DNA of 64,000 bases. Origin: 3-1-20CM-2-70-9 sp036003765 (GTDB lineage: Bacteria; Chloroflexota; Limnocylindria; P2-11E). This document shows, piece by piece, positions 53,483 through 62,721 of this stretch. The DNA is taken from assembly GCA_036003765.1 (NCBI GenBank), contig DASYSC010000221.1, positions 12,980 through 76,979 on the forward strand, given 5' to 3'. The position numbers and the translations under genes are program-made. Within the stretch, counting starts at the first letter, position 1; the number at the start of each line of letters is the position of its first letter. The notes beneath the pieces are model-generated. The model made no database searches. It worked only from the letters and a program-made list of their open reading frames with translations, and was not told where the DNA came from.

Positions 53483-56013
53483 CGCTCGACCGCGACCGTC
53501 CCCGCGGACCCGTCCACGACGACCTTCTCGCCGGTCGCGATCCGGCCGGTCGCGTCGGGCACTCCGACCACCGCGGGTATTCCGTACTCGCGAGCCACGA
53601 CGGCGCCGTGCGACATCATCCCGCCCATTTCCATCACCAAGGCGCCCGCGGTGAGAAAGAGCGGCGTCCAGCCGGGATCTGTCGACGGCGCAACGAGGAC
53701 CTCTCCCGGCTCGAGCCGCGCGCCAGCGGGCGAGAGGATGACGCGGGCGACGCCCCGCGCGACACCTGGCGACGCGGGCGTGCCGCGGATCGCGCCGTCC
53801 GCGGACGATGGCAGCAGCGTCTCGGCATCGGTCCCGTCCGAGAGGAGCACGCGCGGGATGCGACGGCGCGCGAGCTCGCGCCGGTAGGTCGCGCGCCGCT
53901 CGGCGACGATCGCTCGTAGATCCGCGCCCGCGATCGCGCGTCGCGCCTCCGGCAAGGTAAGGAAGAAGATGTCGTCGGCGCCGATCAACAGCCCGCGCTC
54001 GGCGAGTGCCGCGCCAACCGGCGCGATCATCGCGCGGCCGATCGCGAAGATCCGCATGATCTGGAACTTCGGCTGCTCGCGCAGGCCACCCAGCAGGCGC
54101 ACGCGCCGCAGCAGAAACCGCACGAGAACCCGGCGGGGACCATGGACCCGCGAGACGAGCGTCGCGATCATCGCCTCGGCCTCACGCGCGCCGCGCGCGA
54201 ACTGCGCGTCGGGCGCGAGCGCCGCGTCGTCGAGGCGCTGGTAGTTCGCGATCGCGCCGAGGAGATGCGCCGGGTCCTCCGACCAGCGTGGTAAGCCAAG
54301 GTCGATCTCGGCGATCGCGCGGTGCCCGTACCGGGCGAGGAACGCGCTCATATCGCGTTGAAGCCGCTGCGGGAGCGCGCCCGCGCGGTAGTCCGCCGAG
54401 AGCTGCGCCGGGGTGCGCGTCTCGAGCGCGCCGCGGCAGGCCCGATCTTCGCGAGCGCGGCGCGCGATCCGCCAGAGCTCGAGGTCCATCTCCGTGGTGG
54501 GGTTGTACGGCAGACCACGGAGCACCGTCTGCATCTCGTCCGGGCGCGCACGGCGGCCGAGCAGGCGGCCGGCGAGACCGTACGACAGCATCCCGGGCGC
54601 GACGAGGCCGACGAGGCGCGGAAAAAGCCTGGGCATCAAGTCGAGGACGAGCCGCTCGTACGCGTCGAGCCGCTCGAGCGGAGCCTCCGGGATGCGAACG
54701 CCGGCGATCGCCGCGTCGACCTCTCGCAGAAGGCTCTCGCGCGTCGCGTCCGGTCGCAGCAGCGCGCGAAACGCGGTCTGCGGCGCGCCGGTGCGGAGCA
54801 CCTTTCGCAACACGATCAGCCGCGAGCGCGAAGCCCGGCCGCGCGGAGCAAGACGCGGATCCTCGAGGAGCTTCGCGAAGATCGCCTGGCTCCGGAACTC
54901 CATCACCCCCATGACGCGCTCGGGCAGCTCGCGCCCGAAGGGGTCCCGCAGCACCGGCGTCAGGTCGATGAAGAGCCGCATTCCGGCCTCCACCGTGAGC
55001 GGCGGTCCGGCCGCGGCGTCTTTGACCGGAATGCCGAAGACCTTCGCGAACGCCGAGCCGATGAGCTTGAACGTCTGCAGGCCCATCGGCGTGAACGGCT
55101 GGAAGACGCCCTGGGCGACGTTCCCGGAGAAATAGACCCGCAGGTCGCGGTCGGGATCGGGCGCGTTCGCTGGAAGCGGATAGAGCGTGGTGATGTCGCG
55201 CGACTGGACCAGCCAGAGCTTGCCATCCGGTGCGATCGCCCACTCGATGTCCTGAGGGCGGCCGTAGTGCGCCTCGACGCGCGCACCGAGCGCCGCGAGC
55301 TCGCGCAGTTGCGCGTCGTTCAGCACATCGCCGCGCCGTTCGATGACCGTGCCGTCGCGCGCGTCGATGACAAAGTGGTCGGGGTTCACCGCGCCCGCGA
55401 CGAGCCGCTCCCCCAGCCCGCGCACCGCGTCGATGACCGCGCGGCGGCGACGGCCGGTGATCGGATCGGCCGTGAAGAGGACGCCGGCGCTTTCGGCGTC
55501 GACCATCCGCTGCACCACGACCGCGAGCCGGAGCCCGTCCCGCTCGACCCCCTGCGTCTCGCGATACGCGACGGCGCGCTCGTTCCAGAGCGACGCCCAA
55601 CACTTGCGGACCGCGTCGAGCAGAGCCTCCTCGCCGGAAACGCCGAGGATCGTGTCCTGCTGGCCGGCGAAGCTCGCCTCGGGTAGGTCCTCGGCCGTCG
55701 CGGACGAGCGGACGGCGACTGCCGGCGATCCCAGCGCGCGGTAGGCGTCGCGCACCGCGTCCGCGATCGCGGCAGGCACAGGCGACCCCGCAAGGCGCAC
55801 GCGGGCGCTCGTGGGCGCATCGGGAGCGACCCCCGCCGCCTCGGCGGCGAGCGCGTACGCGTTCGTGCCGATGACGAATCCGTCGGGCACCGGAAATCCG
55901 GCGCGAATGAGCTCGCCGAGGTTCGCGCCCTTGCCACCCGCGACCGCCACGTCCGCCGCGCCGAGATCGGCGAGCGACCGGATGAACGCGGACGTGGCGG
56001 CGACGGCGCTCAA
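53479..56013 (-). CDS. Rifampicin phosphotransferase-like / PEP-synthase-like enzyme
   Basis: An 844-residue enzyme. Order: ATP-grasp domain (GGKGANLGELIRAGFPVPDGFVIG, AVRSSATAEDLPEASFAGQQDT, VVQRMVDAESAGVLFTADPITG; residues 1-320), a long helical middle domain (~325-740) and a C-terminal swivelling His domain with MEMGGMMSHGAVVAREYGIPAVVG (His about 802). True PEP synthases carry a PEP-binding barrel after the His domain; here the protein ends instead. That order matches rifampicin phosphotransferase Rph. The middle domain is variable, so another substrate is possible. It overlaps a MarR repressor by 4 bases. Confidence 0.82.
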   Translation of the reverse strand: MSAVAATSAFIRSLADLGAADVAVAGGKGANLGELIRAGFPVPDGFVIGTNAYALAAEAAGVAPDAPTSARVRLAGSPVPAAIADAVRDAYRALGSPAVAVRSSATAEDLPEASFAGQQDTILGVSGEEALLDAVRKCWASLWNERAVAYRETQGVERDGLRLAVVVQRMVDAESAGVLFTADPITGRRRRAVIDAVRGLGERLVAGAVNPDHFVIDARDGTVIERRGDVLNDAQLRELAALGARVEAHYGRPQDIEWAIAPDGKLWLVQSRDITTLYPLPANAPDPDRDLRVYFSGNVAQGVFQPFTPMGLQTFKLIGSAFAKVFGIPVKDAAAGPPLTVEAGMRLFIDLTPVLRDPFGRELPERVMGVMEFRSQAIFAKLLEDPRLAPRGRASRSRLIVLRKVLRTGAPQTAFRALLRPDATRESLLREVDAAIAGVRIPEAPLERLDAYERLVLDLMPRLFPRLVGLVAPGMLSYGLAGRLLGRRARPDEMQTVLRGLPYNPTTEMDLELWRIARRAREDRACRGALETRTPAQLSADYRAGALPQRLQRDMSAFLARYGHRAIAEIDLGLPRWSEDPAHLLGAIANYQRLDDAALAPDAQFARGAREAEAMIATLVSRVHGPRRVLVRFLLRRVRLLGGLREQPKFQIMRIFAIGRAMIAPVGAALAERGLLIGADDIFFLTLPEARRAIAGADLRAIVAERRATYRRELARRRIPRVLLSDGTDAETLLPSSADGAIRGTPASPGVARGVARVILSPAGARLEPGEVLVAPSTDPGWTPLFLTAGALVMEMGGMMSHGAVVAREYGIPAVVGVPDATGRIATGEKVVVDGSAGTVAVER

Positions 56014-56474
56014 GCCGCGGGCCCGACGTTGTCGAGGATCCGGTGGAGCAGGCTCCGCATCTGCTCCTGCTCGGCCGCGGAGAGGCCCGAGAACAGACGG
56101 CGCTTTTGCGCGTGGGCGAGCCTCGCTACGCGTGGCACGAGCGCGGTCCCCGATCGCGTGAGCCGGACCGTCACCGAGCGGCGGTCATTGGCGCTCGCGC
56201 GCCGCGTCACGAGGCCCTTCCGCTCGAGGCGATCCACGAGCCGGGTCACGCCGGCGTTGTCCGTGATCAGGAGGCTCGTGAGCTGCTTCGGCGTGAGCTC
56301 GCCCGCGCGGCTGCATCGGAAGAGGATCTCCGCTTGCTGCGCCGTCAGCCCGACGCGCTCGAGATCGCGGTCGAATCTCGTGCGCATCTCGCGCACCACG
56401 CGAAGCAGGAGACGGCCCAGACCTTCCTCCTCCGCTCCAAACTCCGGTGCCTCGGCGAGCCGCCGCATCGCCAC
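56010..56474 (-). CDS. MarR-family repressor
   Basis: A 154-residue winged-helix regulator: LLLRVVREMRTRFDRDLERVGLTAQQAEILFRCSRAGELTPKQLTSLLITDNAGVTRLVDRLERKGLVTRRASANDRRSVTVRLTRSGTALVP. The recognition helix (DNAGVTRLVDRL) and wing (ASANDRRSVTV) are typical. It precedes and overlaps the phosphotransferase gene, so it probably controls it in response to a small molecule. The start is GTG 56474, 7 nt after TAGCGT. Confidence 0.9.
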   Translation of the reverse strand: MAMRRLAEAPEFGAEEEGLGRLLLRVVREMRTRFDRDLERVGLTAQQAEILFRCSRAGELTPKQLTSLLITDNAGVTRLVDRLERKGLVTRRASANDRRSVTVRLTRSGTALVPRVARLAHAQKRRLFSGLSAAEQEQMRSLLHRILDNVGPAA

Positions 56475-56520
56475 GGGCGGAACGCTAGTCCGGTCGGAAG
56501 ATATTTGTCAAGACAAGTAT
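56475..56520 (-). promoter_or_regulatory. marR promoter with overlapping inverted-repeat operator
   Basis: Minus strand: TTGACA (56511-56506), 18 nt, TAGCGT (56487-56482), 7 nt, GTG (56474): a leaderless promoter of the same geometry as arsR at 531. ATATTTGTCA-AGACAAGTAT (56501-56520) is an inverted repeat (8 of 10 positions per arm) across the -35, suited to MarR autorepression. I see no rifamycin-associated element. 56521-56539 holds only a small hairpin (GAAGCGG ... CCGCT) after eno. Confidence 0.75.
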
Positions 56521-56539
56521 TTTGAAGCGGCCTAACCGC

Positions 56540-57835
56540 TCACTGCTTCGAGCGCGGGAAGGCGTCGCGGCCGGGATAGTGCGCGGCTGCGCCGAGCTCG
56601 AGCTCGATCTCGAGCAGCCGGTTGTATTTGGCATTCCGCTCACTCCGTGAGAGCGAGCCGGTCTTGATCTGGCCGGTGCCCAGCGCGACGGCGAGGTCGG
56701 CGATCGTCGTGTCCTCGGTCTCGCCGGAGCGATGCGAGATCACCGAGGCGTAGCCGGAGCGGCGAGCGAGCTCGATGGCGGCGATCGTTTCCGAGAGCGT
56801 CCCGATCTGGTTCACCTTGATCAGCACCGCATTCGCGATCTTCTCGCGCACGCCGCGCTCGATGCGCTCGACGTTCGTCACGAATAGGTCGTCGCCGACG
56901 AGCTGCATCCGCTCGCCGAGCTCGGTCGTGAGCATCTTCCATCCTGGCCAGTCGTCCTCGGCGAGGCCGTCCTCGATGGAGACGAGCGGATAGCGGTCCG
57001 CCCACGCGCGATAGAGAGCGACCATCCCGGCCGCATCGAGCGATCTCTCCTCGCGCGCCAGCGCGTACTTCCCATCCGAGAAGAACTCGCTGGACGCCGG
57101 ATCGAGCGCGAGCGCGACGTCGCGGCCAGGGTGGTATCCGGCCTTGTCGATCGCGGTGAGGATGAGCTCGATGGGCTGCTCGTTGCTCGCGAGGCCGGAC
57201 GGCGCGAAGCCGCCCTCGTCCCCGACCCCGGTATTGAGTCCGCGATCGTGGAGCACAGTCCTGAGCGCGTGGAAGACCTCGGCGCCCACGCGTAGGGCTT
57301 CGCGAAAGCTCGGGGCCCCGACCGGGACGAGCATGTATTCCTGCATATCGGCCGAGTCGGTCGCGTGCTTTCCGCCATTCAGTACGTTCATGAGCGGGAC
57401 CGGAAGCACATGCGCGTCGGAGCCGCCCAGGTACCGGTAGAGCGGGACGCTCTTCGCGGCGGCAGCCGCGCGCGCGACCGCGAGCGAGACCCCCAGGATC
57501 GCGTTCGCGCCGAGCTTGGACTTGTTGGGGGTCCCGTCCAGCGCAAGCAGGTGGTCGTCGATCGCGGCCTGGTCTGACGCATCCCGTCCAGCAAGCTCGC
57601 GCGCGATCACGTCGTTGACGTTCGCAACCGCCTTGAGCACGCCCTTCCCCCGGTAACGCCGCTTGTCGCCGTCGCGGAGCTCGACCGCTTCGTGCGCGCC
57701 CGTCGACGCGCCGGACGGGACCATGGCCGTCGCGCGCGCACCCCCGCGAAGCGTGACATCGACCGACACGGTCGGATCCCCACGCGAATCGAGGATCTCG
57801 CGTGCGCGGACGGAGGCGATGGCGGCGTCGCTCAT
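56540..57835 (-). CDS. eno: Enolase
   Basis: A 431-residue glycolytic enzyme converting 2-phosphoglycerate to PEP. Motifs: ARE-ILDSRGDPTVSVDV, ATAMVPSGASTGAHEAVELRDGD, LPVPLMNVLNGGKHATDSADMQEYMLVP, TGVGDEGGFAPSG, YPLVSIEDGLAEDDW and LIKVNQIGTLSETIAAI with ISHRSGETEDTTIADLAV. All catalytic residues appear present. Fluoride inhibits enolase, of note given the fluoride riboswitch 5 kb away. ATG 57835 overlaps the pgk stop (ATGA); the open frame to 58219 is noise inside pgk. Confidence 0.97.
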   Translation of the reverse strand: MSDAAIASVRAREILDSRGDPTVSVDVTLRGGARATAMVPSGASTGAHEAVELRDGDKRRYRGKGVLKAVANVNDVIARELAGRDASDQAAIDDHLLALDGTPNKSKLGANAILGVSLAVARAAAAAKSVPLYRYLGGSDAHVLPVPLMNVLNGGKHATDSADMQEYMLVPVGAPSFREALRVGAEVFHALRTVLHDRGLNTGVGDEGGFAPSGLASNEQPIELILTAIDKAGYHPGRDVALALDPASSEFFSDGKYALAREERSLDAAGMVALYRAWADRYPLVSIEDGLAEDDWPGWKMLTTELGERMQLVGDDLFVTNVERIERGVREKIANAVLIKVNQIGTLSETIAAIELARRSGYASVISHRSGETEDTTIADLAVALGTGQIKTGSLSRSERNAKYNRLLEIELELGAAAHYPGRDAFPRSKQ

Positions 57836-59022
57836 CGGTCCGGGATCGCGGCGACGCCGGGCAGGCTCTTTCCCTCGATCAGCTCGAGGGCGGCGCCGCC
57901 GCCGGTCGACACGTGGGTCATCTTGTCCGCGAGTCCCGCCTCTTCGACGGCCTGCACGGATTCGCCGCCGCCCACGACCGTGACGGCACCGCTTGAGGCA
58001 AGGAGCTGGGCGATCTGCCGTGTGCCGGCGCCGAATGCAGGCACCTCGAACACGCCAAGCGGACCGTTCCAGAAGATCGTCTTCGCTCGACGGATGACCT
58101 GCGCGTAGCGCTCGATCGTCCGCGGGCCGACGTCGACGATCGCAAGATGCGCGGGGACTTCGTCGACGTCGTACACCGCGGCGCTCGCGGCGTTCTCCGC
58201 ATCGGCGGACGACGCGCACACCACGTCGACTGGAAGAAGCAGCTGCTTCCCGTTGCCCTCAACGTCGTCGGTCACGAGGCGCGCCTCGGTCTCCTGGTCC
58301 GGCTCGGCCAGAGAACGTCCCACCGAGAGCCCGCGCGCCAGGAGGAACGTGTTGGCCATGCCGCCGCCGACCGCGAGCGCATCGACGCGCGGCACGAGGG
58401 AGCGCAGGACGTCCATCTTGGTGCTCACCTTCGCGCCGCCGATGATCGCGAGAAAGGGTCGCGCCGGATCCTCGAGGATGCCGCCGAGCGCCTCAAGCTC
58501 CTTCTTGAGGAGGAGGCCGGCGTACCCCGGAAGGATGTGGGCGACGCCTTCCGTCGAGGCGTGCGCGCGATGCGCGGTGCCGAAGGCGTCGTTCACGAAG
58601 ATGTCGAATCCATCCGCGAGCTCGCGTGCGAACGCCGGATCGTTCTTTTCCTCCTCGGCGTGGAAGCGGACGTTCTCGAGGAGGACGAGGTCGCCGGGCT
58701 TCAGGGCGCGCAGCGCGCTCTTCACCTGGGACCCAATGGAATCGGGAAGGAGCGGAACGTCGCGCCCAAGCAGCTCACCGAGTCGCTTCGCGACAGGTGC
58801 CAGCGAGAGCTTGGAATCGCGTCCCTTCGGCCGGCCGAGATGCGAAACCAGACCGATCGCCGCGCCGCCCTTGAGCAGAGCGCGGATCGTGGGCAGCGCA
58901 GCGCGGATGCGCGTGTCGTCAGCGACGTTGCCGTTGTCCAGCGGGACGTTGAAGTCGACGCGTACGAGCACGCGCTTCCCGCGAGGATCGAGGTCCTCGA
59001 TCGTGCGCTTGCGGAAGGTCAC
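57832..59022 (-). CDS. pgk: Phosphoglycerate kinase
   Basis: A 396-residue glycolytic kinase. It opens RTIEDLDPRGKRVLVRVDFNVPLDNGNVADDTRIRAALPTI, followed by LVSHLGRPKGRDSKLSLAPVAKRL, NDAFGTAHRAHASTEGVAHIL, IIGGAKVSTKMDVLRSLV and the nucleotide-binding WNGPLGVFEVPAFGAGT and VVGGGESVQAVEEAGL. The start is GTG 59022, 7 bp after the gap stop. It is part of the gap-pgk-eno run. Confidence 0.97.
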   Translation of the reverse strand: MTFRKRTIEDLDPRGKRVLVRVDFNVPLDNGNVADDTRIRAALPTIRALLKGGAAIGLVSHLGRPKGRDSKLSLAPVAKRLGELLGRDVPLLPDSIGSQVKSALRALKPGDLVLLENVRFHAEEEKNDPAFARELADGFDIFVNDAFGTAHRAHASTEGVAHILPGYAGLLLKKELEALGGILEDPARPFLAIIGGAKVSTKMDVLRSLVPRVDALAVGGGMANTFLLARGLSVGRSLAEPDQETEARLVTDDVEGNGKQLLLPVDVVCASSADAENAASAAVYDVDEVPAHLAIVDVGPRTIERYAQVIRRAKTIFWNGPLGVFEVPAFGAGTRQIAQLLASSGAVTVVGGGESVQAVEEAGLADKMTHVSTGGGAALELIEGKSLPGVAAIPDR

Positions 59023-59029
59023 GCCGCGG

Positions 59030-60055
59030 CTAGCGGCCGGCGGCGACAGGCTCGCGCAGCTTGGACGCGACGAACGCGGTGATGTCCGCGAGCCGGCAGG
59101 CGTAGCCCCACTCGTTGTCGTACCAGGCGATGATCTTCACCATATTGCCGAGCACGATCGTGTCGATGCCGCTCACGATCGTGGAGTGCTCGTCACCCTT
59201 GAGATCGCTCGAGACGAGAGGCTCCTCGGTGTAATCCATGATCCCCTTGAGCGATCCCTCCGAGGCGCGTTTGAACGCCGCGTTCACCTGCTCCTTCGTG
59301 ACCTCACGCTTGAGCACCGCCGTGAAGTCCACGACCGAGACGGTCGGCGTCGGGACGCGGAAGGCCATGCCGGTGAATCGGCCCTTGAGCTCGGGGATCA
59401 CGAGCGCGACCGCGCGCGCCGCGCCGGTCTCCGCCGGCACGATGTTCTCCGAAGCCGCACGCGCGTCGCGGGGGTCGGGCGCGACGGTATCGAGCAGCCT
59501 CTGCGAGAGAGTCTTCGAGTGGATCGTGGTGAGGAAGCCCTTATCGATGCCGAACTCGTCGTTGAGTACTTTCGCGACTGGCGCGAGCCCGTTCGTCGTG
59601 CACGAAGCATTCGAGATGATGTGGTGCTTCTCGGGGTCGAACTCCTTCTCGTTGACGCCCAGGACGACGGTCTTGTCCTCATTCTTCGCCGGCGCGGAGA
59701 TGATCACGTACTTCGCGCCTGCGTCGAGGTGCGCCTTGGCCTTCGTCGCGTCGGTGAAGAAGCCCGTCGACTCGATGACGATGTCGACAGCCAGGTCCTT
59801 CCAGGGCAGCTTCGCCGGATCCCGCTCCGCCAGGACCTTGATCCGGCGACCATCGACGATGAGGCTGTCCGCGGTGGCCGAGACCTCGCCGGGGTACTTG
59901 CCGTAGTTCGAGTCGTGCTTGAAAAGGTGGGCGTTCATCTTGGGATCGGCGAGATCGTTCAGCGCAACGATCTCGACCTCGGGGTGACGTTCGATCAGAG
60001 CTTTTAAGAACTGCCGGCCGATGCGGCCGAAACCGTTGATGGCGATCTTCGTCAC
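59030..60055 (-). CDS. gap: Glyceraldehyde-3-phosphate dehydrogenase
   Basis: A 341-residue NAD-dependent enzyme: KIAINGFGRIGRQFLKALIERHPEVEIVALNDL, the catalytic Cys in IISNASCTTNGLAPVAKVLNDEFGIDKG, GAARAVALVIPELKGRFTGMAFRVPTPTVSVVDF and WYDNEWGYACRLADI. NAD preference is suggested by the ALNDLADPK segment after the Rossmann fold. GTG 60055 follows GGGGAGG at 7 nt. A TAGTCT -10-like box lies in the 48-bp gap before it, so gap-pgk-eno may have its own promoter. Confidence 0.97.
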   Translation of the reverse strand: MTKIAINGFGRIGRQFLKALIERHPEVEIVALNDLADPKMNAHLFKHDSNYGKYPGEVSATADSLIVDGRRIKVLAERDPAKLPWKDLAVDIVIESTGFFTDATKAKAHLDAGAKYVIISAPAKNEDKTVVLGVNEKEFDPEKHHIISNASCTTNGLAPVAKVLNDEFGIDKGFLTTIHSKTLSQRLLDTVAPDPRDARAASENIVPAETGAARAVALVIPELKGRFTGMAFRVPTPTVSVVDFTAVLKREVTKEQVNAAFKRASEGSLKGIMDYTEEPLVSSDLKGDEHSTIVSGIDTIVLGNMVKIIAWYDNEWGYACRLADITAFVASKLREPVAAGR

Positions 60056-60103
60056 AGATAGGCCTCCCCTGCAGCGCGGATCGCCGTAAAGACTAATCCG
60101 GTG

Positions 60104-61039
60104 CTAACGGAACCACTCGTCGCGACCGGCGAGCCGCTCCCGCGCGTAGATCACAGCACCCAGCATGCCGACATCGCGGCCGAGCGCGGCGGGCACCACG
60201 CGCACCGCCGCGGCCGCGACCCTGAACGCGCGCGCCGCGATCGCGCGGCGCATCAACTCGATCGTGTGGGAAGGTTCATGCTCCGCGATCGATCCCCCGA
60301 CCACGATGAGTGATGGGCTGATGGCGTTCGCAAGACCTACGGCGAGATTGCCGAGCGCCTTCTCCGCGCGGGTAATGATCAGCTCGGCACGCGGGTCGTG
60401 CACCGCGGCTGCGGCGAACACTTGCGCCGCGTCGTCGACGCCGAACGCCTCGGCGATGAATCGCCCAGCCGCGAGCGACTCGACGCAGCCGTAGCTGCCG
60501 CATCCGCAGCGCGGGCCTTCGAGCGCTACCGGGAAATGGCCGATCTCCCCAGCGGTATCCGCCGCGCCGCGCAGGAGGCGACCGTCGCTCACGATCGCGC
60601 CGCCGATCCCCGTCGAGATCGTGATGTAGATGAAGTCCCGTACGCCTTGCGCGGTGCCGGCGACCGCCTCGCCAACCGCGGCCATCACCGTATCGCGATC
60701 GAGGTAGATCGCATCGAGCCCGAGGGCCTGGACGAGACGCTGCCCGAGCGGGAACTCGACGAAGCCGACGACGTTCGGCGCTTCGTGCACGATCCCGTCC
60801 CGGTGGTCGAGCGGTCCTGGCGCCGAGCAGGCGACGCCGGAGAGATCGCGCGCCGATGCGTTGAGCGTCGCGAGCGCGGCCCGCGCGCTCTCGGCGATGG
60901 CCCGTACGACGTCATCCGCTCCGGTGCGCGGCGTCGCCCGCTCGTCGCGGGCGACGAGCCGAGGGATGAGCGCGTCGTCACGCGCGATGACGCTTCGGAT
61001 GTTCGAGGCGCCGAGATCGATGCCGAGGAAGAGGCTCAG
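60104..61039 (-). CDS. ROK-family sugar kinase (glucokinase-like), probable CTG start
   Basis: About 311 residues. The phosphate-binding motif FLGIDLGASNIRSVIARDD lies at the extreme N terminus. Later come ISTGIGGAIVSDGRLLRGAADTAGEIGHFPV and the ROK zinc motif CGCGSYGCVESLAAGRF. It should phosphorylate glucose or a related hexose at the top of glycolysis. The frame has no ATG/GTG/TTG ahead of FLGIDLG; CTG 61039 overlaps the preceding stop as CTGA, the same geometry as the ATGA/GTGA overlaps nearby. A start at GTG 60790 would delete 83 residues including the ATP site. Confidence 0.88.
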   Translation of the reverse strand: MSLFLGIDLGASNIRSVIARDDALIPRLVARDERATPRTGADDVVRAIAESARAALATLNASARDLSGVACSAPGPLDHRDGIVHEAPNVVGFVEFPLGQRLVQALGLDAIYLDRDTVMAAVGEAVAGTAQGVRDFIYITISTGIGGAIVSDGRLLRGAADTAGEIGHFPVALEGPRCGCGSYGCVESLAAGRFIAEAFGVDDAAQVFAAAAVHDPRAELIITRAEKALGNLAVGLANAISPSLIVVGGSIAEHEPSHTIELMRRAIAARAFRVAAAAVRVVPAALGRDVGMLGAVIYARERLAGRDEWFR

Positions 61040-62721
61040 ACCCTGGGAAGCTTGCCGGCGAGGTCGGGCGACAGCGCGTTGCCGTTGCCGAACACCTGCT
61101 GCTGCGCCGCCTTGTATCCCTTCTTCGCCTTGTCCTTGCCGAACGCCCGCTCGGCGTCTTCATAGATCTGGCGAACGAGGGTTGCGAGGTAGGGAACCGA
61201 CTGCTGCTCGGCGAAGCCTTCACGCTCGAGTGCCGTCGCGTCGATGAGGTCATCGACGATCGGCAAGGGCCGATCGATCGGATCGGCTTGCTCATCAACG
61301 CGCATCAGAAGATTCGCCATGCGCGTCTCGATCTTGCCCTTCCCGTAGCTGCCGTATTCCACGAGCAGCGCGTTCGAGAGCGACGCGAGCAGGCCGCCCG
61401 TGCTTGCGACCGACGCGGCGGGCATCCGCGTGACCGCGGCGGCGGGCTCGTCCTTGCGGAAGCGACTCAGGAATCCGCCGCGCTTCTTCTCGCCTGGCGC
61501 CTCGACGGGCGCGGGCGCGGTCCACTCGGCGGCGCGGGATCTGGCCGGCGCCGCCTGTGACCCAGGCGCGGCGGGTCCGGTCGACCATGGTTCGGCCTCG
61601 GCGGTTTCGGGCGGCGCGGTCGGCGCCCAGGCGTTCGCCGGTGCCTCGGTGGACGCGGGCGACGGCGTCATCCACGAGGCCGTCGAGGATGGCGACGACG
61701 GTGGCTGCGGGGCGCCCCACGCATCCGCCGATGGCGGCGCGGCCTCAGAAGTGGATGCTGGCGGCGGCGGAGGCGGCGGGGGCGCGTTCGCTGCGGGGCC
61801 GGGCGCGAAGATGCCGGTCAACGATGCAAGCCGATCGTCGACCGCCGGCGGCACGTGCTCCGCTGGCGGTGGCGGCGGCGGAATCTCTTCACGTGGTGGT
61901 CTTTCCATGAAGCGCTCGGCGAGCTCCGCCTGCAAATCCGGGCGCACCTCCGTCTGCGGCGCCGGGCGCGGCTCGGCTCGCCTTTCTTCCGGCGCACTGC
62001 GCGTCCATTCCCGCACGGGCTCGGTGGCGTGCCACTCCGGTTCGGGCGGAGGCTGCACCACCAGAGGCTCCGGCGGCGGTGACGCGGCCTCGACGGGTGG
62101 CGCAGGCGGCGGCGCAGGTTCCGGTGCCGGCGCGGCATGGCGAGCCTCGGCGGGAGCCGGTGGCGGTTCCGCGGCCGCTCGTGGCGCGATGATCTCGACG
62201 ACGTTGTCCTTCACCAGGCCGGCGAGCAGGCTCAACGTCTCCATCTTTCCGAGCCGCAAATGTTCCGCGACCGCCGCGACGTCGCGTTCGCCGTTGACCG
62301 CGAGAAGCGCGCGCCAGCGGTCCGGCGTGAAGGTGACCGCACCCGAATCCGCCGCCTTCTCCGAGAGCTTGAAGCGCGCGCGGTCGTCGGGGATCTGCGA
62401 ACGGATCGCCGCGAGACGGTCGCGCGCGTCCGCAGCGCGCTTGAGGAGTGCGACGAGATCCCCCGCCTCGAGATTCGCTTCCGGAGCCGACGCCCATGGG
62501 GTGAACTCGAACTCGGCCTCCGAGACCGCGAAGATCGCGCCGAGCGCGGCCTCACCGCCCTCGTTGTCCATGACGGCCGCGACGAGGCGGCCGCCGGCGA
62601 AGCCCAGCGCGCCCACCTTGCCGCCGCCACGGATCTGCAGCTCGCCGGTCTTGCTCGTTCCGGCGAGGAGACCGACGACCGATTCCAGCGGGAACTCGCT
62701 CGTGGAGCCGCGGAGGGTCAC
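61036..62721 (-). CDS. DUF4388-domain protein with long Pro/Ala linker
   Basis: A 561-residue protein. Residues 1-85 are a DUF4388/PATAN-like domain (FPLESVVGLLAGTSKTGELQIRGGGKVGALGFAGGRLVAAVMDNEGGEAALGAIF); a second helical segment follows (to ~165, RWRALLAVNGERDVAAVAEHLRLGKMETLSLLAGLV). Residues ~170-400 are Pro/Ala/Glu-rich and disordered, and ~400-561 are helical (GLLASLSNALLVEYGSYGKGKIETRMANLLMR). DUF4388 proteins often belong to gliding or two-component-like signalling. GTG 62721 overlaps the ugpC stop (GTGA). Its place before glycolytic genes suggests a regulatory or scaffold role; that is inference. Confidence 0.75.
   Translation of the reverse strand: MTLRGSTSEFPLESVVGLLAGTSKTGELQIRGGGKVGALGFAGGRLVAAVMDNEGGEAALGAIFAVSEAEFEFTPWASAPEANLEAGDLVALLKRAADARDRLAAIRSQIPDDRARFKLSEKAADSGAVTFTPDRWRALLAVNGERDVAAVAEHLRLGKMETLSLLAGLVKDNVVEIIAPRAAAEPPPAPAEARHAAPAPEPAPPPAPPVEAASPPPEPLVVQPPPEPEWHATEPVREWTRSAPEERRAEPRPAPQTEVRPDLQAELAERFMERPPREEIPPPPPPAEHVPPAVDDRLASLTGIFAPGPAANAPPPPPPPPASTSEAAPPSADAWGAPQPPSSPSSTASWMTPSPASTEAPANAWAPTAPPETAEAEPWSTGPAAPGSQAAPARSRAAEWTAPAPVEAPGEKKRGGFLSRFRKDEPAAAVTRMPAASVASTGGLLASLSNALLVEYGSYGKGKIETRMANLLMRVDEQADPIDRPLPIVDDLIDATALEREGFAEQQSVPYLATLVRQIYEDAERAFGKDKAKKGYKAAQQQVFGNGNALSPDLAGKLPRV

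Noticed and set aside
53319..53654. 111-codon plus-strand frame overlapping the riboswitch and the phosphotransferase end
   Set aside because: It begins inside the c-di-AMP aptamer, lacks a ribosome site and is Arg/Ser/Pro-rich, as expected for an antisense frame.
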